Shown here piece after piece: positions 11,676 through 23,154 of a DNA stretch of 39,140 bases (position 1 is the first letter of the stretch; every line of letters begins with the position of its first letter). Source of the stretch: Brachionus rotundiformis (lineage: Eukaryota > Rotifera > Eurotatoria > Ploima > Brachionidae); assembly GCA_016802295.1 (NCBI GenBank), contig JAESIW010000207.1, forward strand, positions 2,652,351 to 2,691,490, given 5' to 3'. The notes under the pieces are model-generated. The model saw nothing but the letters and a program-made list of their open reading frames with translations, did not search any database and was not told the origin of the DNA. The position numbers were made by a program, and so were the translations under genes.

Positions 11676-13230
11676 TTATATTATAATAAATTGCCTAAAT
11701 CGTAAAACAGCCCATTTTAGAGACACTAGATCTATTAGACCCTAACTGGCTTCAACTAATACTCGACGCCATCTAATACCCAAAGGGTCCAAGGTGTGCG
11801 CATCACACTTTGCAAACTAATTCCACTCGATGCGTCGGCTTTACTTTTGATTGACTGCGACTGTTTTGGGTCTAAAATTAAGACTTTTAACAAAAGCCCT
11901 CATCCGAACAAATCGAGTGTCTTTCGATAGGTCTCGATGCCAAATTAAACGTGGTGTATTTTCTTTTTATAAAACTATTTTTCTTGGGTTCCAAACAGGG
12001 CTTTAAAGGCCTTAATTGGAAACTTTTGAAAAAAAATTTTCCCTTTCAAAGAAAAAAAAGATAAATACTTGTAGATTTTGACGAGATCTATTTGAAAATG
12101 AGTTCGGTTTCAAGTTTGGACATGTATGACGGATTCTGTGTGGGCTCAAAGTTGGGTTTTCTAGGACTGGCTACTTTGTCGAGTTCTAACTCTTTCAAAA
12201 TGAAGTCGAATTACTTAAATTATATATCTTTAGATTCGGCTCGATGAGATCTACAAAATGAAATACTTTGTTAATGGATTGGATGATAGGGACACTTAAT
12301 TTTTGAAGAAAAACGGCATTTTTTTAACAAAAATTTTCAGTGTCTTTTTTTTACCAAAAAAAGTATTATAATCATCTGAAATTAGAAAATTATAGAATTT
12401 TTATTAATAAAAATAAATTGTTTATGATAAATTTTAACTGAAATTATAGTGCTTACTTAGAATTTGGAAAAAAAAAATTCTTTTGGTCTGAATTAATATT
12501 GTTGAAAAAATTAACAATTTAATCCTAATGATAAATGAACTTATATAAAATAAATTTTCATTTCTCTAAATATTAAAATTTAAAAAGAAATAAAAAATTT
12601 TATGATGCGAACGAGGCTAAGCCCAGTGAGCATAACAAATAGTATATCTAATTATGACTAAGAAAAACAAGGATAAATTGAATTGATTTTTTTCTTTTAT
12701 AAATAATTAGATAAAATCTAAAATCAGCTTTTTTAGTAAATATTTAGGAAAAGAATTTAATTAATAAAATTCAATTGAAAGCTAAAACACTTCATAAAAA
12801 CACAAGATCGAATTGAGATTTAAATTTCATTTTTATTTTATATTATTGTTTTTAATGAATAATGCTAATTTTTTACTTTAATATTAATTAATTATTTCGA
12901 ATTTAAAAGTTATTTTATATTTGTAATTGAATTTGGTTTTAGAGCATAATTTAATGGAACATAGCCAAATAGATTTATATATTTAATTTTCGCTTCTCCC
13001 TCAATGCTGCATTTCTTATTTTATAAAAATTATTTGATAATTTTAAAATTTCATTTTGAGTCTTTAATATCCATTCACTGTTCTTTTTAATTATTATGAA
13101 TCATTTATATATTTAAACTAACTTATTTAAATTTGCATGCACTTAAAGCAAATTTTAAAAAAAATAGATAATAGTTTTTAAATTTAATATTTATTAATTT
13201 AGTCTAATTTTAATTTTCTTAGATATTAAA
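11676..13230 (+). promoter_or_regulatory. Helitron C 5' leader
   Basis: A non-coding leader with a relatively GC-rich block at about 11700-12320. Parts match other leaders: TTTCGATAGGTCTCGATGCCAAATTAAACGTGG near 11922-11955 resembles D near 22017-22052. CTTTCAAAATGAAGT...CTCGATGAGATCTACAAAA near 12192-12258 resembles N near 10682-10750. A degenerate palindromic module lies at 12603-12630. No gene is seen; the promoter presumably lies here. Confidence 0.55.
12603..12630 (+). repeat. Degenerate palindromic module in leader of C
   Basis: GCGAACGAGGCTAAGCCCAG followed by TGAGCA, a diverged single half of the module seen in B, N and D. Confidence 0.55.
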
Positions 13231-13705
13231 ATGCCTCCCAAAAAACTCATTTCAATTGAACAAATTAATTTTGTTAACGTAGTCTACACCTTTTGTTTGA
13301 AAAATCGTCTGTCTTTAAAGCAAAATTTACCTTATATATTTGAAAGGTATTATAATGAAAAAATATCATACAGTACTCTTTCTAAATATATACGCTCTGA
13401 GTTGGTGAATATTGATGATTTTAAAGACCAAATTGAAATTAGTAAATGTTTTTTATTATTCCAAAAAAAAAATTGCTAATTCCTAATATAATTAGTCGAG
13501 AATATTCTTGATAATGTGAGGACAAATGTAGATATCATCCAAGTACACGAACAATCAAATACGCCTGATGATCTTTCTCAATTAACTCAACCAAATATAA
13601 TATTAAATATTGATCAGAAAAATGTTAATTCCGATATTGATTCTAATGTCACCCAAGTCTTATCTCGAAATATTTCTATTAATAGTCACACATCAAGCTT
13701 AAATA
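13231..13705 (+). CDS. Helitron C Rep-helicase, N-terminal exons 1-2
   Basis: Exon 1 (13231-13441) starts with MPPKKL and contains ISYSTLSKYI, matching exon 1 of element B and suggesting a small helix-turn-helix-like DNA-binding module. Exon 2 (13496-13705) follows a 54-bp intron and encodes a polar linker. It ends at a good GTAAGT donor in phase 1. Unlike in B, both exons are open with intact splice sites. The function is inferred only from position and the repeated (S/N)I(S)xxTL pattern, which returns in exon 3. Confidence 0.68.
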
Positions 13706-14216
13706 GTAAGTTTTGAAATTTATTTAAATTTAATAACCTAATGTATAATTATATCTTACAATTTTAAATAATGTTTATTTGTTTGATTATTTTTTTGCAA
13801 AATGTTTAATATATAAACTTAAATAATTTAATCTTGAATAATACCCTAATTTTTTTATTAAGTATTTTTATATTTATTTAATTTTAAAATATTAATTAAG
13901 TTTTAAATTTTTGTCAAAAAGATCTAATATTTTTTCATTCGTTTATCAATTTTAAAAAAATTTACAACAAATATTTTAGATTGAATATATTTTAAACCAT
14001 TTCATATTAATTTTTTAGTTACGTAATTTAAAAAAAAAAACGTTTAATTTAGCTGACTGAATGAAAATTCATTCTTTTTTATGGTTATAGAAATCGAATT
14101 TAAAAATATCTTTCCTTATATTTTACTTAACAAAATTAAACTCTATTTTATTATTATGGTTTATAATTTGAATTAATGGATTTTTTTTTTTATTTCTATA
14201 AATTGATGATTTTTAG
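13706..14216 (+). other. Intron 2 of Helitron C gene
   Basis: A 511-bp AT-rich intron, GTAAGT...TTTTTAG, at the same position and phase as intron 2 of element B. I see nothing else in it. Confidence 0.6.
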
Positions 14217-16405
14217 CAACCAAAGGATCCCGGCTAAAATACGATCTTAAACACGAACATTTTGAATTTATTCATGATTGTTTAAATAAAATGGACAATT
14301 TAAAAAAAAAAAGAAACGGAAAAAAATCTGATCAAATTTTGGTTGATTTGTTTAAGATAAAATTTCCCGATAATAATTTCATCAATATTTCTCCAAGTAC
14401 CCTTCGAAACCGGCTAAATAAAGCAATTAAACAGAAATTATTTATACCCGTTAATTCAAAACAAAACGTTAATTGTTATGAAAATCTAAACATTGAAAGG
14501 AGTCTATCGAACCAATTAGAAAGGGTGCTCAGCATAAGCCAAGGTCAAAGTAGACTAAATTTTAATGAATGTTATCTTGACGTAAACGAAAATAATCGAA
14601 TTCCTCATCATAATGTTTATTCGAGTGAATTGACCGATTTAATGCTTTCAGCTAAATCGGGACGAATATTACATACATCACTTAGTCATTTTTGTATCCA
14701 ACATAATCTTAAGGAGTGTAAAATTTATGATGATGGATTTAGCTTGATATCATCTTTGCGTTTATATTTAAAACTTTTTCACCATGTTCATTTAAATTTA
14801 GATGATGTTCAATTTAAATTAATTAATTTAAATAAAAATATAATTGTTGAATTTAATGAAGATGGATATGATGATTTTGTTAAAAAAATTGACCTTTTTT
14901 TTAAAACTGGACAAATGAATTTTAATAATGATATGCTTTTACCATTAATTAGTTATGCCCTTTGTTTAAACATTTATATTCTGGACACTGTTTGTTCAGA
15001 TTATATGATAATTCATTTTTATGGAAATAATTCTGTTGATATTTTTGCTATTTTAAAACAAGAGATAATTGAAATAGATGAATATCAAGCTAAAAAAATA
15101 TATTGTTTATATGTTCCTCAGTCGACAAAAATTAAATTTGAAATCACTAGATTTCAACCATTTGTTTATGATTCAGGTTCGATTGTACAATTGCCAAGTA
15201 GTGATATTGTACTTAATGTTGACTCAAGTGAGGCAATTGAAGAAGCTTTTGATAATATTGAAGAGCAAAGAAGCGTTAATAATGATGAAATTAATGAAAA
15301 TGCAACTGATCTTACCAATCAATCCTTAAATGCAACTGAATCCGACACATCAAGTAGACATTCCAGGCGAAGAAAAAGAAAACCTTTGACCTACCGATTC
15401 GATATTCAACGAAAAAAAAATTATCAGTCTAATATTAATAATATACAAGTCTCCGAAAATAGTATATCTCTTGACCAATTAGTGGCTGATGAAGAAATTA
15501 CTATGCCTGGATCATTTAGAACTGGATTTCAAACAGAAAATAATCTTCAATCTACATATTTAAGAAAACCCGAATCTTATTTAAAAGCATTAATGAATCG
15601 TGAATTATCAATTGATCAACAAGAAAAGCATTATCTTGGACGTTTCGGTGGAGATAATTATTGTCATATATGCAAATTTTGTAAAGCAATGTTTTTCGAA
15701 AGTGAACAAAATTTAAATAAAAAATTTTCAATGTGTTGCATGGAAGGTAAAGTAAATATTCCACTTTTACCCGCATTCCCAAGTGAGCTTAAAAAGCTTA
15801 TTTATCCTGATTCAACAATCAAAGATGAAATAATAAAATCAAAAGAATTTTTTTATAATATACGTGTTTATAACAGTCTACTAGCTTTTGCAGCTGTTTC
15901 AACTAAAATTGAAAATTTGTCAATACAACGTGGTAATTTTGTGTACAAAATTCACGGAAGTTTTTACCGAAGTGTTGCTCCTGTTCTCCTCGAAAACGAA
16001 CAAAATTCCAAAATGCAAGGCGCTCAATATTATATTTTAGATAGTGATCTGGCTCACGAAAAACGAGTTTCAAATAATCAAAATCTAGATGCCAGTGTAA
16101 TTTAACAATAATTAATTTAAATTTAAAAAAATTTATTTTAAAAAATTTAATAGATTTTAAAATCACTTGAAAAAATGATTCAACGTGAAAATCCTTATGC
16201 AAAAATATTTGAAAATTACAAAGATCAACTTAATTTTCAAACAAATACTGAAATCTGCACATTAAATATGTTTATTCATCGAATTTGTACAAGTGATGAA
16301 AATTTAAGACAGAATAATAAAACACCAAACAATAGAATTATAAATCAAGGTTTAATAGCCGCTATTTTTACAACTGAGGATGAAGGCTTTCCACCTAATA
16401 TTTAT
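14217..16405 (+). CDS. Helitron C Rep N-terminal half with a degenerate OTU-like domain
   Basis: Exons 3 (14217-16096) and 4 (16154-16405), joined across a 57-bp intron that B lacks. In order: a charged segment with NISPSTLRNRLNKAI; about 140 residues at about 14670-15090 with YDDGFSLISSLRLYL, a hydrophobic LLPLISYALCLNIYIL stretch and a beta-rich end; a basic RRRKRKPLTYR patch near 15365; a CX2C..CC Cys-rich motif (CHICKFCKAMFF...CCM, about 15662-15740); and the start of the Helitron N-like domain ending TTEDEGFPPNIY. The 140-residue block fits the OTU cysteine-protease fold known from some animal Helitrons, whose nucleophile motif is D-G-x-C. Here it reads D-G-F-S, so the protease would be dead. 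B has no such block. The OTU call is from motif order only. Confidence 0.72.
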
Positions 16406-16658
16406 GTAAATTTTTTTTTTACCTAAATTTTTTTACAATTAAAAATAGATATAATTTATTAAGATTTAAATATAACAAAAAAATTATTTTATTTTGAATA
16501 GTTTTAAAGTTTTAGTATTTAAAATCACCTTAAAAATAGTTTCATAATTAAAACTTAATTACGAAAGAATTTTTTAATATGATAAAATAAAATAAATTAT
16601 AAATTTAATTTTATATTTCGATTCAATATTTTTACCGAATTATCTTAAAAAATTTTAG
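16406..16658 (+). other. Intron 4 of Helitron C gene
   Basis: A 253-bp AT-rich intron (GTAAAT...AATTTTAG), absent from element B, where the coding sequence runs on. The exons on either side rejoin in frame to match the B protein (GFPxxIY then a variable stretch then HADPLCYPLLFPYG). Confidence 0.65.
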
Positions 16659-18225
16659 ATTGGCGTAAAGCCACGTAGCAATAATATGATCATGATTAGT
16701 CACCGGAATCCTCATGCTGACCCTCTTTGCTACCCATTGTTGTTTCCATATGGAACATTTGGACACATAGAAGGTTTGCGTCACACTCGACCATCACAAA
16801 GAGGAATCAAAATCAGCAATGTATCCTATCGTGAATTCTATTGTTTTCGATTTATGTATCGTTGTTTTACATCAAATGATCTTTTTTAAATGGGAAAGCT
16901 TCTTCAGCAAAATATTGTTGATGCCTACACCAGGATCGAAAAAACACGACTAGATTATTATCGTCTAAATCAAAAACGATTTCGAATAGCTTGCTATCAA
17001 GGACTAATAGATCATTTAGAACATCAGGCTGAACGCTTAAATGTTCAACTAGGATCACTCTACATACTGCCATCTTCATTTGTAGGCGGTGTTCGATATA
17101 TGCGACAAGCTTATCAAGATGCTATGGCAATTGTTCGTAAATTTGGAAAACCCGATTTTTTTATTACATTTACAGCTAATCCTCAATGGGAGGAAATTAA
17201 AAATGAACTAAACGGAACATCATACACTAATCGTCCTGATATTTGTGTTCGTGTATTTTATTGTAAATTAAAAGAATTTTTAAAAGACATTATTGATCGT
17301 CAAATTTTCGGAGAAGTAATTTCTTATGTTGCTGTTGTTGAATTTCAAATGCGCGGCCTTCCACACGCTCACATGTTGATTACTTTATCCGAGAGGGACA
17401 AAATATCGTCAAGTGAACAACTAGATGAAATAATTTGGGCTGAGATTCCGGATCCTATTAAATTTCCGGATCTACATCAAATTGTTCTAAAAAATATGAG
17501 ACACACATGTGATCGCAGATGTCTAAATGAAAAAGGAAGATGTAAGTCATATTATCCAAAGCCGCACTCTGATGAGACAATAATAATCGAGAATGGAATT
17601 ACTAGATATAAACGTCGTGAACATCCACGTATTATATTGCCAAATGGTCAAGTTGTAACTAATCGACAAATAATTCCATACAACCCATTCTGTTTGTTGA
17701 AATTTGATTGTCACATTAATTTTGAATGGTGCAGTAGTACAAATACAGTCAAATATTTATTTAAATACATTTTTAAAGGACATGACATGACTCAAATAAA
17801 TATTAGGGATGAACTGAAATACAATGAAATAGATCAATATTTAAATTGCAGATCTGTTTCTTCATTTGAGGCCATATATCGAATTTTTTCATTTGATTTG
17901 AAAAAAATGAGCTATAATATTGAACGTCTTCCTATTCATGGTGAAAATTTGCATAATATTTTGTTACCTGAAGATGTTAGAGACGAACAAATCCAGAGCC
18001 ATCTTGAAAAAGACACAATGTTAATGGCATGGTTCAAATTGAATACAATAAATGAGTCATCAAGACATTATTTATATGAAGAAATACCGTATCATTTTGT
18101 CTTTAAAAATAATCAATGGATGCCGAGAAAACGTAAAAATAACAATTTGATTGTTCGCATTCACTCAATCAGTCCAAAAAACATTGAATTATTTTGTCTT
18201 AGGATATTACTTTTGCATGTACGAG
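16659..18225 (+). pseudogene. Helitron C Rep (HUH nuclease) exon with one nonsense codon
   Basis: Exon 5, about 522 codons. It begins in frame with IGVKPRS, then CYPLLFPYG, and at 16887-16889 hits TAA in place of a residue that is lysine-like in B. The frame then continues without shift to the end. The Rep core is complete: FITFTANPQWEEI near 17158-17197, the HUH motif GLPHAHM (His codons 17364-17366 and 17370-17372) and VKYLFKYIFKG with Tyr codons 17754-17756 and 17766-17768. It ends at a GTTAGT donor in phase 1. The nonsense codon, if real, would separate the N domain from the nuclease. A downstream ATG at 16890 immediately follows the stop, so reinitiation is conceivable but speculative. 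Confidence 0.82.
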
Positions 18226-18343
18226 GTTAGTCTTTTGCTGTTTTAAATTTTTTGAATTTTTAAAATTTAACTTAAAAACATTATAATTAACTAAATCAAG
18301 ATAAATTAATTATATAAACTATTTATTTTAATTTAATTTTAAG

Positions 18344-20354
18344 GTGCATTTAGTTTTAGTCATTTGAAGATTGTGAATGGAAATCAATACGACACTTTCA
18401 GAGAAGCAGCGATAGCACTTGGTTTGATTAATCAAGAAAGTCAGTGGGAAAAATGCTTGCTTGAAGCCATACAAGTTGAAACAGTGATTAGAAAAATACG
18501 TCTTTTGTTTGCTACAATTTGTATTCATTGTCAACCAGTAAATCCATCTGCTAAAGAGCTATGGGAAATTTTTCGTGAGCACTTAATAAGTGACTTTGTT
18601 AAGAAAGGAGATACAACTGAAGTTGCTGAAGTAAAAGCCCTTTGGGTAATTTAATTAAAAAAAATAATATCTTATTTTAATTTGAATTAAATTTATTTTA
18701 CATGTGTCAAGAATATAAAGATTCAATTCGATAAAGCTAATGCTGACTATTTAGCTTTAAAATTGCCATTCCCAGATAATCAATTTAATTCTAATACCGA
18801 TGATGACACTGAGACTGTAAATCTTCATGAGCTTAAAGAAAAATTTGATGAAAATTATTCAAAATTAAACGAATCACAACTAAATATATGTGTAAGTGTG
18901 ATTAGGTCAATTGAAAACAATGATAGTTTTGATGATTCTCGTCTTTTTTATGTCGATGGTCCTGGAGGAACAGGAAAAACTTTTCTAATGGAGGTAAAAT
19001 TTTCTCAATTTAAATAAAATTAATATGTATTAACACTTTATTTAAATAAGACTTTAATATATTTCATTAAATCAAAATCGATGAGTGTTATACCTGTAGC
19101 GTTTACTGGAATTGCTGCGTCTCTACTTGACGGCGGCCAAACAATTCATTCTAGATTTGGAGTTCCATTAAATGTTGATTCAAATACAACATGGTGTCAT
19201 AATGATCCAAAATTTGAAGAGCTTCGCCAATGTCAGCTGATTCTTTGGGATGAAGTGTCCATGTGTTCAAAGCACATTATTTTGGGCGTTGACCGATTTA
19301 TGCGTGATCTTTGCCAACTAAATAAACCATTTGGTGGTAAACATGTTGTTTTTGCAGGCGATTTTAGACAAACTTTGCCTATTGTCAAAGGTGGTAACAT
19401 GACTAGATCAGTCAATTTGTGTTTTAAAAATTGTCATGAACTTTGACCTTTGGTTAGAAAATTTTCTCTAGCAGAGAATATGAGATCTGCAGAAGATCCA
19501 GATTTTTCTGACTGGCTTTTGAGCATTGGAAATGGTACACATAAGCAGCCAAGTTTAGAGCTTAAAGACTATGCTCAAATACCATCTAATTTGATTGTTC
19601 GTGAACGATTGAATCATTTGGCAAGTTTTGCATTAAATTCAACTGATAACTTGAGTCCTGATCATATATCAGGTCGATTTAACGCTGCAATTCTCACGCC
19701 ATTGAATGAGAATGCTGATAATATAAATAAACTTGTGTTGAATCGCATGGACGGTGGTGTTCGCGAATACTTTAGTGCAGATAAATTGATTAGTGAAAAT
19801 GAAACTGAAGCTGATTTGTATCCCATTGAAAGTATTCTCTCAGATACCCCAAGCGGATATCCTCCTCACTTACTTGCCCTAAAGATTGGCTGTGTTGTAA
19901 TGTGTTTAAAAAACATAGGCATTCACTTGGGAATTTGCAATGGTACACGAATGAAGGTGATTGCTATGCACAATGAGCTAATTGAGTGTGAGATTTTGTA
20001 TGGACGGCATCGTGGTGAACGTTATTACATTTGTAAGCATCGTTTCACTCCTGATATGAAAAATCTACCTCCATGTGCATTCGAGCGTGTTCAATTTCCA
20101 CTCAAGCTAGCTTTTGCTATGACCATAAATAAGTCTCTAGGTCAAACTTTTGACCGCATTGCTATTTTTCTACCTGAGCCGGTGTTTGCACATGGTCAAT
20201 TATATGTTGCATTTTCACGCGTTCGAAAATTTCAATCTGTAAAAATTTTGATTTCAAATAAGAACAGTAAATCGAAGCGGCACGGCCAAATCATTACAGG
20301 AGATGATAGTTTTTGTACTAAAAATATTGTTTGTAAGGCCGTGCTAACTGACAA
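18344..20354 (+). pseudogene. Helitron C PIF1-like helicase with one nonsense codon
   Basis: Exons 6 (18344-18645), 7 (18712-18993) and 8 (19051-20354). They show the SFSHLKIVNG linker, Walker A GPGGTGKT near 18958-18981, FTGIAASLL, Walker B-like ILWDEVSM near 19240-19263, the motif III region GDFRQTLPIV near 19359-19388 (missing in B), then TGA at 19444-19446 where the family context (HEL-W-PL) calls for TGG. The frame is otherwise open to LTDK. Two further departures from A and B are NKSLGQT for NKSQGQT and VAFSRVR for VALSRVR, both in conserved C-terminal motifs. They suggest relaxed selection. Intron phases match B and the fragment at 35666-37531. Confidence 0.83.
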
Positions 20355-20415
20355 GTAAGACCAAACTTGACATGAAATTATTAATTTTTTATTTTTAAAA
20401 ATATTTTTATTTAAG

Positions 20416-20710
20416 CGTTGTTAATTTTTTGGCACTTAATCCACTTGGATCATCACAATTCTCTCAAGAAGAAGATATTGATTTTCTAAATCATATAAGA
20501 GACATTAATGGCTTACCTGCCATGAATTCAAGTGGTAATTTTGCTATTGTTGAACCGAGAAGTTCACAAGCTGAAGATGAAGAAGAGATTGAACCTTCGC
20601 ATAACTTTGAACTGTATGACGGTCCTCAAGCTAAGTGTAGTGAATTGTTTGATTCAATATATGATCATAATGATCTAAGTAAAGATGGTGAAGAATTTTG
20701 TTTAGATTAA
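20416..20710 (+). CDS. Helitron C acidic C-terminal tail exon
   Basis: The last exon, spliced from 20354 (AA|GTAAGA...TTTAAG|C) in the same phase as in A and B. It encodes about 98 residues, acidic, with YDGPQAK near the end in place of DGPNEYMG. Function unknown. Confidence 0.7.
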
Positions 20711-21054
20711 TTTGTACATTGTATTTGTTCTGAATTTTTTGTGAAAATTTGTAAATATTTAATCATTGTATATAATTTAAACTATTTTATTTTTTAATTA
20801 AATAATTTAATATAATTTAATAGAAAATTTTTTAAATTTTTTTAATAAAATATTAGTTTTAGCTTAAAAATTAGTTTCAAGAAAAAAATTATGATTTAAG
20901 TAGTAGTAATTTACTCAATAAATTTATTATCTATGCATAGAACAATTATTTATTAATTTAATGAAATGATTTAGAGTATAAGGTTTTTATAAAAATTAAC
21001 TCAAAAAATTGTAATTTCAATTGATCGCCATTAATCCAAGATAAAAGTTTAAAT

Positions 21055-21072
21055 GAGTGCGCTTGCGCACTC
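21055..21072. repeat. Perfect GC hairpin inside Helitron C 3' region
   Basis: GAGTGCGC TT GCGCACTC: an eight-base-pair perfect stem with a two-base loop, about 690 bp before the true 3' end. It might be a fossil of an earlier Helitron terminus, but no CTRR follows at the usual distance. Confidence 0.6.
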
Positions 21073-21076
21073 AACA

Positions 21077-21120
21077 GGGTTCGGGGCAGAGCCCTGGGCT
21101 AGGGAAATAGGGCCGTGTAG
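21077..21120 (+). repeat. GC-rich block, copy 1
   Basis: GGGTTCGGGGCAGAGCCC followed by TGGGCTAGGGAAATAGGG. A near copy lies at 21329-21373 in the same direction, with a few C/T and A/G differences. Confidence 0.7.
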
Positions 21121-21328
21121 TGTTGTGAAAACTTATTAAGAAAAAAAAATAGATATCATTAAGAAATTTTGTCATTGATTAATTAAGTAAATTATCAATT
21201 AATTAATTTTTAAAGCGTTTACCATTTTTTCTGGGCCATTTTTATTTTTTTTTTTTTAAATAAAATTTCTATATCAAATTAGATTAAATATTTCGCTCAT
21301 TATATTTAGTTCTAAAGCAAGCATTGAC

Positions 21329-21373
21329 GGGGTCCGGGGTGGAGCCCTGGGCTAGGGAAATAGGGTTGTGTAG
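21329..21373 (+). repeat. GC-rich block, copy 2
   Basis: Direct repeat of 21077-21120 about 250 bp downstream; most differences are transitions. Also followed by GTGTAG. Together the two copies suggest a tandem duplication of about 250 bp that has since diverged outside the blocks. Confidence 0.7.
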
Positions 21374-21730
21374 AATGTATGGACTTTTTTAACTAATAAT
21401 TTTTTGTAATAGATATACACATATTATAATGTTTATTTTATTTAATATATTAATTTTATTAAAAATATTTAAAATTAACATTTTTCATGTGTAAAAAGAA
21501 GATCTTCCGAGCAAACTTGGAAATAACTTAAATTTTGTGCAATTCAAAGGTCGTCAAATGCACCTTCAAAAGTATAGGTTAAAATAATGTTAATAAATTT
21601 AAAATAAACACGTTTACCTTCAACTCTTCTCTTTAAAGTTTAAAAATTGCAAAAAATTAAAATAAATTACAAGGTTCTTTTTTAAATGTACATCACCTAG
21701 AGAAAATCTGCTTTAGGTGAGAGAAAAGGA

Positions 21731-21760
21731 GGGCCTTAGGCCCGACAAAAAATGAACTGG
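21731..21760 (+). repeat. Helitron 3' terminus: hairpin plus CTGG
   Basis: GGGCC (21731-21735), TTA, GGCCC (21739-21743), then CTGG at 21757-21760. The hairpin is like that of element A. It is followed at once by TTTTATATATTTAATTTGAC, the 5' end of element D. Confidence 0.85.
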
Positions 21761-22420
21761 TTTTATATATTTAATTTGACAAGAACTGAATTTGGACCTT
21801 TTGTAAACAGACAGGATCTATGTGACCACACATCGTAGACACATGATCAGCGTGTCGTTTGATAGTGGAAGGACTGAAGGAGTGCCCGCAACACGTTGCA
21901 ATAATTTAGATCCCGTGGTCTTATAGCTATGCGGCCTAGAAAATTCGGCTTTTTTTGCACTAAAACCTTGAAAAATGTCAAATTTTCAAAAAGGTCTCAC
22001 TCAAACAAATTGTATATCAATCGATAGGTTTCGATTCCAAACTAAACGTGGCAGTGTTTGTTTGAGCATTTGACTTAAGGAAGATGGGGAAATGGGGCTA
22101 GAAAGGCCCGAAAAATCAACTTTTGAAAAAAAATTGTCACAAATGTGGACAAAATGGGTCTTAATTTGTAGATCTCGATGAGATCTATCTGAATATATGT
22201 TTTTTTTTTATTTTTAAACATGAATAACGGTTTCTGTGAGGTCCCGGCAATGTTTATCATTATTTAAAATGTTTTTTATTTTATTTAAAAGTTTTTATTT
22301 AATTGATAAAGAGTAAATTGTAAAATTAATAATCTCTAAATCATTTTTGTACAATATTTTTTAATTTAAAATATCTTTTTGAGAGATAAAAATTATATTT
22401 TGGGTTTAGAACAATTCTTT

Positions 22421-22523
22421 CCGGGTAGATGCAGCTTCGCTGCGATAACAATGCTCGCCTTTGGCTCGCAAAAGTTGGCAAAAAATTTTTAAAAATAAGT
22501 GAGCTCGGCTTCGCCTCGTTCGC
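22421..22523 (-). repeat. GC-rich palindromic module in D, inverted relative to N
   Basis: Reverse-complement match to 11036-11134 over about 100 bp, from CCGGGTAGATGCAGCTTCGC to CTTCGCCTCG. Confidence 0.75.
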
Positions 22524-23154
22524 ACTTTAAATCTATTTTTTTTTCATATATTAACTGAATTTTCTTAAAAAGGTCATATTTTATCTTAAATTTTTTGGAA
22601 ACTTTAGCTTTAAACTCTGTTAAATTTTTTTACTGTTTTTTTACTAAAGAAAGACTTTTATTTAGTGAAATGATTAAATATTTATGGCTTTTTTCTCATT
22701 TCAAAATAAACCTTATAAGACTTAACTTCAAATTGAGATTTCAAAGGTTAAGGGCATGGAACCGTTTAACTTTATTTATATTCTTGTAGATCTAAGTAAG
22801 ATGAATAAAATTATATATAAATCATAAATGCCTGTTTGTTGGTCTTATGATCTGGCACTTGTAAAGTTTAGACAAATTTTAAGAGGTTTTTGACCATTAT
22901 CTCTTGGAACCGACATTCATTTTACATATAATGTATATATAATTGTTAAGCAAATTGAAATCTATCGATTGATACCTAATTTGACTCATTTCATAACTTT
23001 CTATCAATATATATAGAGACTTAAAGTAACCGTTCCTCGAAAACCTAACTTTGGGACCCCACTGTCTACATGATTCATGTTCAAATTCTAAATAAAACAT
23101 ATATTTATATAGATCTATTTAACAAATAATTAGATGATATAATCTAATAGCTGT

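Larger units (their letters stand above)
20711..21730 (+). other. Helitron C 3' non-coding region
   Basis: One kilobase of non-coding DNA. It contains a perfect GC hairpin (21055-21072), a duplicated 44-bp GC-rich block (21077-21120 and 21329-21373) and two versions of the CGTTTACC motif (about 21215 and 21610). No gene is seen. Confidence 0.55.
11676..21760 (+). mobile_element. Helitron element C, full length, coding but defective
   Basis: A 10-kb Helitron with a nine-exon Rep-helicase gene (13231-20710) and a 3' end with hairpin GGGCC/GGCCC (21731-21743) and CTGG (21757-21760). Its 5' end is less certain than that of B: I place it after the CTGG at 11675 because a TTATAT..TAAATTG sequence resembling other 5' ends begins there. 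The coding sequence is clearly diverged from B. Two nonsense codons (16887-16889 and 19444-19446) make it non-autonomous. Confidence 0.78.

Noticed and set aside
21055..21373. GC hairpin and repeats as a tRNA or other structured RNA gene
   Set aside because: No cloverleaf or B-box could be fitted; the features are better explained as parts of the Helitron 3' region.
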